From: Kingdonia uniflora
Lineage: Eukaryota; Streptophyta; Magnoliopsida; Ranunculales; Circaeasteraceae
NCBI GenBank assembly: GCA_014058105.1
Contig: JACGCM010001497.1
Span: 2,232,001 to 2,296,000 of the forward strand
DNA: 64,000 nt
Reading direction: 5' to 3'
Of the stretch, positions 32,869 to 44,402 are shown piece by piece. The notes below the pieces were generated by a model. The model was not told the DNA's origin, searched no databases, and saw only the letters and a program-made list of their open reading frames with translations. How positions within the stretch are numbered: position 1 is the stretch's first letter; every line of letters begins with the position of its first letter. Position numbers and translations under genes: made by a program.

Positions 32869-33600
32869 GAGCTTGCTATAGATGATGAGATATAGTCATT
32901 ATTAGATAATCAAACTTGGGATTTAGTTCAGTTACTGAAAGGGAAGAGAGCATTGCATAACAAGTGGGTATATAGATTAAAGTAGAAATTTGACAGTTTA
33001 AGGAGATTCAAGACAAGACTCGTGGTGAAGGGCTTTCAGCAAAAAGAATGCGTTGATTTCGGTGAGATTTTTGTTCCTGTTGTGAAGATGTCTATAATCC
33101 AGGTTGTGATTAATATAGTTATTGTTGAAGATTTACATCTTGAGCAACTAGATGTCAAGACAACATTTCTTCACGGTAACCTTGATGAAGAAATTTATAT
33201 GAAGTAGCCTAAAGGATATTCAGTTAAAGGGAAAGAAGATATTGTATGTGGCCTCACGAAGAGCTTATATGGTTTGAAACAAGTGCCGAGATAGTGGTAT
33301 TTGAAGTTCGAATAATTTATATCTAGAAATAGTTATTCGAAGAGAAATGTGGATCGCTATTGTTTTATCAAAAATACGGGGAACTTGTATATTATTCTAC
33401 TTATGTATATAAATGATATGTAGATAGCAAGTACTAATATGGAAGAAATTGTCAAGTTGAAGGAAGAATTATCCCATGAGTTTTCTATGAAAGACTTGGG
33501 TGCAGCAAAACAAGTTCTTGGTATGCGTGTTGCAAGGGACATAAAGTGGTGAGAATTGAAGTTATCTCAAGCTGAGTACATCGATAAAGTATTTAAGCAG
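32869..33600 (+). pseudogene. Copia A reverse transcriptase
   Basis: Reads NQTWDLVQLLKGKRALHNKW, LVVKGFQQKECVDFGEIFVP, LHLEQLDVKTTFLHGNLDEE, then LTKSLYGLKQVPR and GNLYIILLMYIND. The RT active site YVDD is YIND (33406-33417): first Asp to Asn. It ends EFSMKDLGAAKQVLGMRVAR. At least five in-frame stops. Confidence 0.9.
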
Positions 33601-34497
33601 TTTAATATGGATGGTTCTAATGTTGTTAGTACCCCCATTAGGAGGTCACTTCAAATTATCAAAAGATTGTTGTTCGATGATGCTAAAGGATCGCGATGAA
33701 ATGTGGAAGGTTCCTTATCAATCTGAGGTTGGTAGCCAAATGTACGCTATGATTTGTATAATATCAGATATTGCCCAAGCTGTGGGAGTTGTTAGTAGGT
33801 ATATGAGTAATCCAGGCAAGGAGCATTGGAGAGCTGTGAAATAGATACTAAGGTATCTAAAGGGGACCCAAGATATAATATTATGTTATGGGGGTTCTCA
33901 GATATGCTTACATGGTTTTGTTGATTCTGATAGAGTAATCCAGGCAAGGAGCATTGGAGAGCTGTGAAATAGATACTAAGGTATCTAAAGGGGACCCAAG
34001 ATATAATATTATGTTATGGGGGTTCTCAGATATGCTTACATGGTTTCGTTGATTCTGATATGGCATGTAACATTGATAGGCGGAAGAGCACTAGTGGTTT
34101 CGCTTTTATATTGGGAAGCGGTACGGTTATACGGGCTTCTAGTCTATAGAAGATTATAGCTTTGTCTACGACGGAGGCAGAATATGTTGCGGCTACGGAA
34201 GCTTGCAAGGATATGGTTTGGCTAAAAGGGTTGATGAAAAAGCTTGGTAGAGTACAATTTTCTCCTAAGTTGTATAGTGATAGTCAAAATGCTATACACT
34301 TAGCGAAGAAATCAGCTTTTCACTCTAGGACCAAGCACATTAATATTTGATATCACTATATTTGCTCGCTCCTCGAGGACGGTGTGTTAAAGATTGTGAA
34401 GATTCATACTGATGTGAATCTGGTCGATATGTTTACGAAGGTGGTAACTTTTTAGAAGTTGACAACATGTAAAACTTTTGTGGGTTTTCAAGATTGA
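33601..34497 (+). pseudogene. Copia A RNase H
   Basis: Reads NMDGSNVVSTPIRR and QVGSQMYAMICIISDIAQAV (shifted), GVVSRYMSNPGKEHWRAVK, LRYLKGTQDIILCYGGSQI and FVDSDMACNIDRRKSTSGFA, then [60 protein letters not shown] and VNLVDMFTKVVTF. It is interrupted by a 128-bp tandem duplication (33805-34060) that shifts the frame, and by stops. The key acidic residues of the EAE and DSQ blocks are kept. Confidence 0.9.
33805..34060 (+). repeat. 128-bp tandem duplication in Copia A RNase H
   Basis: 33805-33932 and 33933-34060 are adjacent near-identical copies, both from GAGTAATCCAGGCAAGGAGC to GTTGATTCTGATA. I see one difference (ggttttg vs ggtttcg). 128 is not a multiple of 3, so it breaks the frame. 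Both copies carry the same TAG stop (gtgaaaTAGata). Confidence 0.95.
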
Positions 34498-34557
34498 AGG
34501 TTTATGTAGTGCGAGCAATTCATTTGGAGATCTGGATGGGTTACGAGATTCGATTTT

Positions 34558-34568
34558 AAGTGGGAGAT
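34558..34568 (+). promoter_or_regulatory. Copia A polypurine tract
   Basis: AAGTGGGAGAT immediately before the 3' LTR start TGTAAGG. It is the usual plant Copia plus-strand primer sequence. Confidence 0.75.
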
Positions 34569-35201
34569 TGTAAGGTGTGAACTCGAACTGATAAAGAATG
34601 GAATTGTCGAAGAATAGTCGAAGTCATTCAAACGAAGTAGGAAGTTGTTCGAACGAGCTCGTTCGAACAAACTTTAAAGTCGTTCGAACGAGATTATATA
34701 TTTTTGCGCTTTAGAACTTGGTTCGTCAAAATTGTTTGAACGAGCTTGGATGCCGTTCGATCGAGTTACATGTTTCTAGGGCTGGAGACCAATTATCTTT
34801 AAAGTCGTTCAAATGAGCTATGCGTAGGTTTACCTTGGATATTATTCTGAATCGTTGAGTTTGCCTCGAGATTCGGTCTACTTGTATTTTAGTTCCCTAG
34901 TATATAAAAGGGACTTAATTTATTTGTTTAAGCAATCTTTTCCTCTGTGAGTTTAATTCAAGATACCTAGAATTTTAGAGACTCTATTAAAACTTGAGAA
35001 GCTTGGAGAGATCATTGTAACCTATTTGATCATCATAGTAGATTGATTGGGGAGTGGTTTTTTATCCATAATGGTTTTCCTCTTCCCTCCTCTGAGAATT
35101 CTTGTGTCCTTATTGTTCTTGCTTGATTGTTTCTCTTGATTAGCATATTCCGCATATCGTTCTTGGCGTAGAAGAGAGATTAGCTACCTCAATTCTCAAT
35201 A
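34569..35201 (+). repeat. Copia A 3' LTR
   Basis: From TGTAAGGTGTGAACTCG to CAATTCTCAATA, aligned end to end with the 5' LTR. TATA box at about 34902 (GTATATAAAAG). U3 contains a 26-bp perfect palindrome at 34645-34670 built from two TTCGAACGAG arms. Confidence 0.9.
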
Positions 35202-35206
35202 CTACT

Positions 35207-35589
35207 GTCTTCATGTCTATCTCTATTGTCTGCCATTAAAATATGTTTTCCCTCTTTTCCAAAGAATTATATACACGGCCAATCACCTTACTTTTATATT
35301 ATACCAAGATCATGCGACATTCCTAAAATAGCTCAATATTCAAATTTGAAACTATTTACACAGTTGTTGAAATCAACTAGCTGCCATCCACAATATCTGC
35401 CACACAAGCAGCAAAACAAAACACTTTATTCTCATTTAATTTAATTCGCAGTATCAACATGCCTCGTTCTACATTTTATAGAATACCAAAACAAAATACT
35501 GAAAATAGCTTACTTATTCAATTTCGAGTTCTCACAGTTCGAAATTATAGTCACATATAGTTATATTTAAAATAGCCTTGATGATTTAC
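35207..35589. other. Tat III antisense gene, noncoding part right of Copia A
   Basis: Direct continuation of the sequence left of Copia A. AT-rich, with no domain recognised. Confidence 0.3.
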
Positions 35590-35900
35590 CATACCATATG
35601 GTATAATCTTCCCACCTGCTACTTTCTCATCTTCTTCAGCAAGTTTGTCCCGTATAATCTCTCAAAAGCTTCTTCTCGTAAAGTTGCATCCAACAGCAAC
35701 TCACGAAACACATCACACCAGAAAAATCGATCAACCTCTACACACCTACCTTCATCATCTAAACCATTTAATTCAATGACCACCTGGGAAGTACAGCATC
35801 ATAAGGCAAATAATGAAAGTATCGTTCATGAAATTCAGCTACCTTGATATGGAACTTACCTTCTACCTCATGACGCACACGCTGAGAGTGCATCCTCACC
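35590..35900 (-). pseudogene. Tat III antisense gene, second exon-like piece
   Basis: Minus strand. Reads ELNGLDDEGRCVEVDRFFWC, DVFRELLLDATLREEAFERL, YGTNLLKKMRK and stop, an uninterrupted acidic and hydrophobic stretch from about 35795 to 35620. No family recognised. It lies between the first exon (37214) and the domain-bearing part (29166), so it is probably an exon of the same gene. Confidence 0.4.
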
Positions 35901-36870
35901 ATGGTTACTCACTTTACCTCAACTACAAAATTGTCTCAGGCAGAAGATACAAGACATAGAAACCAAGGTTTACTACTTTATATAGCCAAAATGAAAATCT
36001 TTAAAAATCTAAGTCGCCCCACAAATTTTACTAAAAGATATATTGTGCAAATTTTTGGAAACACAAATATCAGCAGAAGCCAAAAAATATTGAGACAGGT
36101 CATACTTTCCATGTTATGAAATATCTCCTCAAATTTTATGCGAAGAGATATGGAGATCACTCCAGCTGTAACACCTATAGGAAGATATCAGTTACTTCCA
36201 TACAGCCAGACATTTTCCAGTCAGTTCGAATTAGTAGCCCGCAGACATACACATACCCTTACAACCACCCAATCATCTTAAACAAATTGTTTACTTACTC
36301 TCACCATTCGACCTCTTTACATTTTTGAACTCCTCTATTTTTTCAAACCCCAACTTCCACTACCATTTATAGATACATATACTGAAATCCTCACAGTTTG
36401 ATTTGTCCAACAATACCCCATAACAAACTAACGTTCCTCAAACCTACATATTTGCAGACTTCAATTTTGGAACAAAAAACAATATATACAAATATAGAAG
36501 TTCGTAACATAGCATCAAAATGACATAATGAATACATTTTATTAGTTTGAATATTTCTTACAGACTACTTTATAGATAATACATATTCTAGACAGTTCAC
36601 AGATTACTTTACAAACTATATCAAGTTTCAGTTCAAAATACTTCTCAGCAATCACTGAGGAAGAAGATGCAAAACTGAAGCAGCTTCCAAACTCTGATCC
36701 TTGCAGGAATGGGCCAGGAAATAGTAGAATTGAAAATTACCGAAGAATTGCGGTACAACTAAAAAGATCTTCTTCATGGCCAATATCTATGGTCCCTGGA
36801 AGAAAAACCTCATTCACTATCGCCTCTTATACCATAACCCCCACTACCCTGCATGACAGAGAAGGAGAAA
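35901..36870. other. Tat III antisense gene intron, noncoding
   Basis: AT-rich. Possible splice signals are present, but there is no conserved protein on either strand. Small open stretches (for example 35901-36119 and 36116-36328 plus) look random. Confidence 0.3.
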
Positions 36871-37214
36871 GGGTCTTATTTCTAAGATAGGACCCACTTA
36901 CCAGCAAGATACCGGCGAGACTCCCTCGGATGAATGCCTGCCACTTTATCTTTAGCTGTAATAGCTTCCTCTGTCAGCAGCCACAGTCCATTTCGATGCT
37001 CCCTCTCTGATGTCAACCGAGAATGAAAATGTACCATCTGGAAATGGTCGTCTTCTGCCTCTAACACTTCCTTATAAGACATCCCGTAAAAGGTAGGGGA
37101 TACCAGAATTGGCGTCGGCCAGTGCAAGGGTTGGTGACTAAAATATCTGATACAAAATTCTTCTATCTTCATTCGAATCCTAGCCTCCCAAGACTGTTGC
37201 CTCGTCATTACCAT
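36871..37214 (-). pseudogene. Tat III antisense gene, first exon
   Basis: 110 open codons on the minus strand: MVMTRQQSWEARIRMKIEEF, CIRYFSHQPLHWPTPILVSP, TFYGMSYKEVLEAEDDHFQM, LTSEREHRNGLWLLTEEAIT and AKDKVAGIHPRESRRY. The blocks '(K/R)YF.(D/H)Q.L…P.Pi.v.P.Y.gMS..Ea.eAEd.F' and 'LT.E.r…L..LaEd…kDkvagI' are shared with the Tat IV-family exon at 12939. It lies about 350 bp inside the 3' LTR, as in Tat II and Tat IV. Confidence 0.65.
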
Positions 37215-37547
37215 GTTCTCAACACTCAGTAGTTTCTAAATTATAGTAAGACAGTTAATGCAAGAAAGATATAGAAGAAAACTAGAAGAAATACTTGGTT
37301 TATCACACCCCAATCAGACTCCTCTTTATACTACGGTCAGCATTAAAGCTGACTCTCCAAATAACCAACATCAGGAGGAATTCCAATAAAATAAAATTGA
37401 CCAAAACCATTGGTTTTAGAAAACCCTAAAGCCACTAACAGATATTCATGAAGATGCTTCAAAAATGATTCTCAAGTATTAATTGTAGTATTAAATAAGG
37501 CTTCTCAACCAACACCACTCGACCACAATGTTTTTCGTATTGTTGCT

Positions 37548-37561
37548 TAAGAGGGGGGAGC
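37548..37561 (+). promoter_or_regulatory. Tat III polypurine tract
   Basis: TAAGAGGGGGGAGC just before the LTR start (TGTAGTGG), nearly the same tract as in Tat II and Tat IV. Confidence 0.7.
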
Positions 37562-38090
37562 TGTAGTGGCTTATTCCACATCTCAGACTCATACTTCATC
37601 TTTAACCATCATACGACCACTCGATCTTATAAACATAACACGTAACACTATTGAAGACATATTATAGTTACAAGTTCTAGTCCTCACTTTCGACCTCTAC
37701 ATCAATAGTTCGAGTTAAGTAAACGTACCATCATCAATGAAGCCATTACAAAATAGTAAGATCAGATCGTTACACAGTCCGTTCAAAGATTATCAAATAT
37801 ACATTATAACGCCCGCTATTAAGGATAATAATGATCATTAAATGGCTATATTATAAGACCTATAAATAAGATCAGAGAATCCCAAATGAAGGATGGAGGA
37901 ATACTCACTCAAACTCTATACTAAAATAATCAGAGCATCTCTTTTAATATCTAGAAGCTATCAATAAGCTTCCCTCTTTCTAAACCTCGAGAGAGGTCAT
38001 GGTTTTTAACACATTCAAAGATTTTTCACGATAAACTTTGTGCTAGCATTTGTTTATTATTCATCTAGACGCTTTGAATATCCTTATTGT
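37562..38090 (+). repeat. Tat III 3' LTR
   Basis: Starts TGTAGTGGCTTATTCC after the polypurine tract. TATA box CTATAAATAAG at about 37859. The right end is uncertain because Copia B integrase sequence begins at about 38090. There is no 5' copy in the window. Confidence 0.55.
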
Positions 38091-38920
38091 AAAGGCTAAG
38101 TCTGATATACTAAATTAGGCTATTGTAGAAGTGTCTTAGGTTGGATAATGGGGGTGAATATTGTAGCGACGAGTTTGAAGACTTTTGTAAATCAAACGGG
38201 ATTAGGCGACAGAAGACTATTCCAGGAACACCGTAACAAAATGGTGTTGCAGAACTCATAAACTGAACCATAAACAAAAGAGTGAGGAGTATGAGACTCA
38301 ACACTGGATTACCAAAATATTTTTGGGCGGATGCGGTTAGTACGACGGCATACTTAATTTACAGATGGCCTTCAACGACTTTGGATTTTGAACTTCCTGA
38401 AGAAGCATGGACCGACAAAGAGGTAAACCTTTTTCACTTGCATATTTTAGGTTGTACCTCATATGTGCTTGATAACTCAGATATAAGGACAAAGCAAGAT
38501 GCAAAGTCAACGAAGTGCATATTCATTGGATATGGTGGTGATGAGTTTGTGTACCGATTTTGGGATGGGAAGAATTAAAATGTCATCTGGAGCCGTAATG
38601 TTACATTCAATGAGGAAGTTTTGTATAAATACTTCAAATTATCTGTGGAAAAGAATTCAAGTGAAGCAGCAGAAAGTGCCGACATTGAATTTAAACCCTC
38701 TCGAGAGGTTGATGAAGAAGTCATGGTTGGGTTTAATGCACCGGATCAAGACGAGGAACTTAATGATCTAGATATGCTAATAGCACTTCGAAAGGAGCCG
38801 AGAAATGCAAAAATTCTGGATTGGTACGTTAACTCCCTACATCATTTGTTACTTACAGATGGTGGTAAACCGAAAAGTTACAAGGAGGCTTTAGATGTAG
38901 AAGCCAAGAGTAAATGAGAT
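38090..38920 (+). pseudogene. Copia B integrase (5'-truncated)
   Basis: Same family as Copia A. It begins abruptly at KAKSDI, then, after a small deletion, reads [26 protein letters not shown](stop)QNGVAELIN and RSMRLNTGLPKYFWADAVST, then LGCTSYVLDNSDIRTKQDAK and IFIGYGGDEFVYRFWDGKN. After a frameshift the linker ends SYKEALDVEAKSK. LTR, gag, protease and the first part of the integrase are missing. Confidence 0.9.
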
Positions 38921-39650
38921 CTTACTATGGATGATGAGATGTAATCATTATCAATAAATCGAACTTAGGATTTAGTTCAGTTACCAAAAGGGAAGAGAGC
39001 ATTGCATAATAAGTGGGTATACAGACTAAAGGTTGAATCTGACGGTTTAAAGAGATTTGAGGCTTGACTTGTATTGAAGGGCTTTCAACATAAAGAAGGC
39101 ATTGATTTTGGAGCGATCTTTGCTCCTGTTGTGAAGATGTCTACTATTTGGGTTCTGATGAATATAGTTGCAGTTGTAGATTTATATCTTGAGCAGCTTG
39201 ATGTCATGACAACATTTCTTCTAGGTAACCTTGATGAAGAAATTTATATGAAGTAACCAAAAAGGTATTCAGTTAAAGGGAAAGAAGATCTAGTGTGTAG
39301 GCTCACGAAGAGCTTATATGGTTTGAAACAGGCGCCGAGGCAGTGGTATTTGAAGTTCGATTAATTCATGTCCAGAAATGTTTATTCAAAATGTAATGTG
39401 GATCACTGTTATTTTATCAAAAATACCGAAAACTCATATATCATTCTACTTCTGTATCTAGATGATATGTTGGTAGCAAGTGCCAGCATGGAAGAGATTA
39501 TCAAGTTGAAGGAATAGTCGTCCTGGGAGTTTTCTATGAATGATTTGGGTACTGCAAAATAAGTTCTTGGTATGTATATTACAAGAGACAAAAAATAACA
39601 AGAATTGAAGTTATCTCAAGTTAAGTACATCGGCAAAGTACTTAAGTGGT
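38921..39650 (+). pseudogene. Copia B reverse transcriptase
   Basis: Reads LPKGKRALHNKWVYRLKVES, LVLKGFQHKEGIDFGAIFAP, LYLEQLDVMTTFLLGNLDEE, LTKSLYGLKQAPRQWYLKFD and YIILLLYLDDMLVASASMEE. The active site YLDD is intact (39447-39464), unlike Copia A. Stops are present at several places. Confidence 0.9.
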
Positions 39651-40419
39651 TTAACATGGATGGTTCTAAGGTTGTTAGTACACCATTGGGAGGTTACTTT
39701 AAATTATCAAAATAGTATTGTCCGAAGACGTAGAAGGATCGCGATGAGATACAGAAGGTTCCTTATCAATCAGTAGTTAGTAGCCTTATATATGTTATGG
39801 TTTGTACGAGATCGGATATTACTCAAGCAGTGGGAGTTGTTAGTAGGTATATGAGTAATTCAGGCAAGGAGCATTGGAGAGCTGTAAAATGGATATACTT
39901 AGGTATCTAAAGGGGACTCAAGATATGGTATTATGTTATGGGGGTTCTCAGATATGCTTACAGGGTTTTGTTTATTTTTATATGGCGGGTGACATTGATA
40001 GGCGGAAGAACACTAGTGGTTTTGTATTTATATTGAGAAGCGGTGTGGTTACATGGGTTTCTAGGCAATAAAAAAGTGTAGCTTTGTCTGAGACGGAGAC
40101 GGAATATATTACAGTTACGGAAGCATGCAAGTATATGGTTTTGCTTAAAGGGTTGATGAAAGAGCTTGGTAAAGAACAATATTATCCTAAGTTGTATAGT
40201 GATAGTCAAAACGTTATATACTTAGCGAAGAATTCAGCTTTTCACTCTAGGACCAAGAATATTGATATTCGATATCATTATATTTGCTCGCTCTTCGAGG
40301 ACGATGTATTGATGCTTGTGAAGGTTCATACTGATGTGAATCTGGCCAATATGTTTACGAAGGTGCTGACTTTTCAAAAGTTGATGACATGTATAACTTC
40401 TGTGGGTCTTCATGATTGA
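39651..40419 (+). pseudogene. Copia B RNase H
   Basis: Reads NMDGSKVVSTPLGGYFKLSK, VMVCTRSDITQAVGVVSRYM and SNSGKEHWRAVKW; after frameshifts [67 protein letters not shown] and VNLANMFTKVLTFQKL. No 128-bp duplication is present here, so that change is private to Copia A. Confidence 0.9.
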
Positions 40420-40482
40420 AGGTCTGGGTAGTACGAGCAATTCATTTGGAGATCTAGAGATTGGTTATAGCTGATTCAATTT

Positions 40483-41061
40483 CAAGTGAGAAATTGTTAA
40501 GGGTGAACACGATTGATGGTCGTTCGAACGGACTAGAAGTCGTTCAAACGAAATGCTTGTTTTATAGGTTGGAAACTTAGTTATGTCAACGTCACTCGAA
40601 TAAGATGTTTGATTCTAGGGTTATAAACCTGGTTTCATCAAAGTCGTTCCAACGAGCTTAAAGTCGTTCAAATGAAAACCTCATTGGCTGGTTTAGTAAG
40701 TTTGTTTTGGGATGCTTAGTTTGTCTCGAGATCTATTCTGTTTGTAATAAGTCTCCCAAGTATATAAGGTAGACTTAAGTTATTTGTTAGCCTCTTCTAT
40801 GAGTTTAATTCTAGAGAACTAGGGTTTGAGAGACTCCATTACAAAGCTTGAGAATGCTTGGAGAAGGTCGTGTGTAACCTATATGATCATAGTGAATTAT
40901 TCGTGGGGAGTGGTTTTTCATCCGCAAGGGTTTTCCACTTCCCTCCTCCGGGAAAATGTTTGTCCTTGTTAATTGTTCTTTGTTTGATTGTTTACTTGTT
41001 TGTCATTTTCCGCGTATCGTTCTTGACGTAGAAGAGAGAGTAGCTACCTCGAATCTTAACA
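40483..41061 (+). repeat. Copia B 3' LTR with polypurine tract
   Basis: Polypurine-like CAAGTGAGAAAT (40483-40494) precedes an LTR from TGTTAAGGGTGAAC (40495) to GAATCTTAACA (41061). It aligns with Copia A LTRs and has the TTCGAACG palindromic words and a TATA box (GTATATAAGG, about 40759), but is clearly diverged. There is no partner LTR. Confidence 0.85.
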
Positions 41062-43214
41062 TAAGTGTCTTAAAACTTTTAGAGAACAGGATTACCATAA
41101 TCCTACACTAGTTTTTGATCATTCTTTTATCATGTAAATAAATGTACGGATTAAAGCTTTAGACCAAATTGATATGGTTGGTAGGTAAATCTCAATTTAG
41201 GCCTCCTAATATCTCCCTATAAATATGGCAGTCGTCCACCAATAAAGCTTAGAGAGAAGCATGTTTCTCTGGATTGCTATATCTCACCCTATGGTATGGG
41301 ATCACTCATTTTAAGGTCATTAGGAATACTAATAGATGCAATGATTTCTTAGCAGCTTCCTATAATAAAAATGATGAAATAATCCTTTTTCTCATAAAAG
41401 AAATTATGAATTATTCCTTACAGAAGCTCCTTTTCTATAAACCTGCAACTCATTCTAGAGGAGGATGTGAAGGAGAAGACTATTCCTACCATTCCATGGA
41501 TATGAATACTTTTTCGCAATCTGACCTTGCTTAACAAAGAAATAAGGAATACGTCGACAAAGTAAGAGTGTGTAATCCGAGGTATTTTTGCTTTCCTTCT
41601 GTTGTGTAGTTTTGGAAAAGTCTAACTCAATAAAGTGTCATTGTAAGCAGAGCTAGACATGAATTTTTCCAAGCAATGTTTAGACTTATACAAGGACATA
41701 ATCTCATGAATAAAGGAGCTCAATAGGAAACTGGTGACAAAGAGTATTTGTTTGGTATTGGTGATAACTATAATGATAACGCTCTCATGATTTAAGGTCC
41801 TGAATATAATACCTATTGTATTGCAAGGTGTTTAGACATTGTATTTTATTTAAGAAACTACTAAATCAAGTTCTTTGTTACTTCAAACGAACACTATAAG
41901 GATATGCACCAAATACTAAGGTTAACTAATATTACATTTTTTTTGAGTTATATGTAGAGTTTAGTATTTGTAATTTTAAGGAAAATGTTGTGGAATCTTG
42001 ATGGAAGCACAAGAAGCAATGAATTTATGCAGAACAACTCCTTTTAGTTCTTGGTAGTTTTCTATCATGATTAGCAACCCATTGACTTATGGATGCATTT
42101 ATTCGGTTAAATATCCATCAATCATGTTAAGCATGAGTTAAAACAGCTTACTTATTTCTATTTTCGTAATTTATGGGAGTTTTTCTAAAGCACTAACGAC
42201 ATTTGAATATCTAATTGGTAGGAGGAATGAACCCAAGAAAAGAAGCACTGAAAACATTGAGTATTACTTGAGAGATGCAACAAATAGCACTATCCAAGAT
42301 CTTTGGTCCAACGAGAAATGGCAATATCATAAGAAGTTCAAAGTCGATGTTAAAAGAAAGCATGATTGGTAGGACTTAGCCAGTTCTTCTTGTTTAAGCC
42401 AAAATGAAATGTAAATGCCTTCTGAGGATCGGAACCCCTTCAAATTAAAGTATATTGGGGATTTCGGGTTGGATGTGTTGTTGCTACTAGGGTGAATTCC
42501 TTTTTAGTGCACATATATAGCCCCAAGGAAAATTGTTCTTAAATTAAAGAGGAATATAAAAAATAAACATGTATATGTGTACAGTTCTTAATAGGCATAT
42601 GCTAGAAGGATTTACAGTCATAGGTTGTATGAAGGCCAACATCCTTCATGAGTGAATGATGCATCTTCATCTTCCCTTAAGAGTCAAGAATTGTAAGAGT
42701 CATTGTCTATTGAATTGAAAAATTAATAATGTTTCCGATTAAAACCAATATTACTTCTCTCATTAGCTCAATAGACAAAATTCTTTCACGCAATATATTA
42801 GATACAAACACCAAAATAAACATGTTGCTATCAAGCAACCATGATGATTATGTAAAGAATTGGTACAATACTCCAACAATCAGTATGTAGTATGTACCCA
42901 TATTTATTATACATTAGAGAACAATATTTCTCAAATTGACAAATTTGCCATTGTCTCAAAGATAAAGAGGAGCTGAGATTTGTGGAAAAGAGAAAGATGG
43001 ACGGCCTAGATTCATTCTACTCTCATACTTAGAGGTACTTTCAACAAAACACATAAAGGGGTAGTTTAGTCTTACTGCATCTTTTTATCTCTCCCAAAGC
43101 CGTCTCTCTCTTTATCTCTTCCATCTCTCCCAACTTTTCATCTCTCCAGACTCTTATCATGAGTAACTGTGTTTCTCAGAGGTGGTAGACCACAGCTAGC
43201 GCGCAAATAGTTCT
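41062..43214. other. No recognisable gene
   Basis: AT-rich unique-looking sequence. An 86-codon plus-strand open stretch (41274-41534) has no recognised domain. A CT-rich run (43090-43145) just before the kinesin fragment could be its old 5' leader. Confidence 0.35.
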
Positions 43215-43764
43215 CGTACCATGTTTTTAAATTTACCATATTCGGCTTCCCTCAAAATCCAGACTCTGCCCTCAAAGAAAACACACCCCCAGAACACCCT
43301 GTCAAAGTCGTGAGCCGCATTTACGATTTCCCGGATCAGAAGGAGAAACTTATTTCAACCTTACATGTGTATCGAGATTAAGGTGAGAATAGGGATTGGG
43401 TATCGAGATTTTAGCCTCGATGGGGTGTTTGTTTCGGAGGGGGAGGACCTTGAACTATTTTACAAGAAATTTGTGGAGTCGAGGATAAATGGGGAGAAAT
43501 TGGGGGAGAAATGCACGGTTATGATGTATGGACCAACGGGGTCTGGGAAGAGTCATACGATGTTCAGGTGCCCAAAACAACCAGGGATTGTGTATAGAAC
43601 TCTTAGGGATATTCTTGGGCCAGGTGATGAGGACGGATGAGCAATTGGATCTTTCATGCAAGTCACAGTTTTGGAGATATATAATGAGGAAATTTATGAT
43701 CTTTTGTTGAAAGTAATATAAGAGGGCTAGGGATTGGGTGGCCTAGGGCAATGCTTCTAAGGTA
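43215..43764 (+). pseudogene. KIN10A-like: KIN-10A-type kinesin, N-terminal motor fragment
   Basis: Kinesins are microtubule motors; KIN-10A (PAKRP2) acts at the phragmoplast in plant cell division. Frame one reads KFTIFGFPQNPDSALKENTP, PEHPVKVVSRIYDFPDQKEK and LISTLHV. A frameshift at about 43370 leads to GYRDFSLDGVFVSEGEDLEL, FYKKFVESRINGEKLGEK and CTVMMYGPTGSGKSHTMF (P-loop, 43530-43565). It continues QPGIVYRTLRDILGPGDEDG, a stop, then FMQVTVLEIYNEEIYDLL and LGIGWP. The piece stops at AAG|GTAAAT (43761), a splice-donor-like end, with no further exon found. Block order fits KIN-10A rather than other kinesins. Broken and truncated. Confidence 0.85.
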
Positions 43765-44402
43765 AATTTCTTTGCTCATTATTTCTCAATCTGTTATCAT
43801 CGCTCTTATTTGTTCTAGATAGAATGGATCATGTTGAGTAATTAGTATCATCACAATAAAAAACAAAAGTTACAAAACATTACATGCAGGAGAAATATTG
43901 TAGGTATTTATAGTCACTGGTTGAAAATTAAGAGCTAACATTATGTCAACAAGTAATTCATAGAGAGCATCTTCAGTAAAGTGTAGACTAGCTAAACCCA
44001 TCTTTTGGGAGAATCAGATAGTCAAAAGAATGAGATTCTACTAGACTAAGCTAAAATCATGGACTTCCTGTGAAAATGCATTGAAAGTTTAGAACTTTGC
44101 AAAATAAAGTAAAATTTCATCATGCTAAATAGATTGCCTCTTATAAGGGCATTGTAGTGGAACTCGATAAGCTAAATCTATGAAGGTACTATTTGCAGAT
44201 TATCTTGAGTTATGTTAGCTTAGCTCATACAGCTGACTTAAGACTATAGGTTTTTGTCTTAAATAAGTAAAAAAGGTGACCTCTTAAACATTATACTTTA
44301 AGCCAATAGCATAAGCACCTGAAAAAGACTCAAGAACAGATGAAGCATGATTGGGCTCTATATCCCGATAAATGACATTTTACATTCTTAATCTAACTTC
44401 AC
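43765..44402. other. No recognisable gene
   Basis: The first part may be the start of the kinesin intron. The rest is AT-rich without features. Confidence 0.3.

Larger units (their letters stand above)
29893..35206 (+). mobile_element. Copia A: complete Ty1/Copia retrotransposon with target duplication
   Basis: Two LTRs (29898-30516 and 34569-35201) flank gag, protease, integrase, RT and RNase H in the standard Copia order. The flanking 5-mers are CTACC (29893-29897) and CTACT (35202-35206), a target duplication with one mismatch. It is nested inside the antisense gene of Tat III. The LTRs differ by many substitutions and indels, and the polyprotein has more than ten lesions, so the insertion is old. 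RT blocks (QLDVKTTFLHGNLDEEIYMK) place it near Tork/Tnt1-like Copia. Confidence 0.9.

Noticed and set aside
41274..41534. 86-codon plus-strand open frame as a gene
   Set aside because: No domain, no similarity I recognise, no clear splice sites or codon pattern; reported only as part of a featureless stretch.
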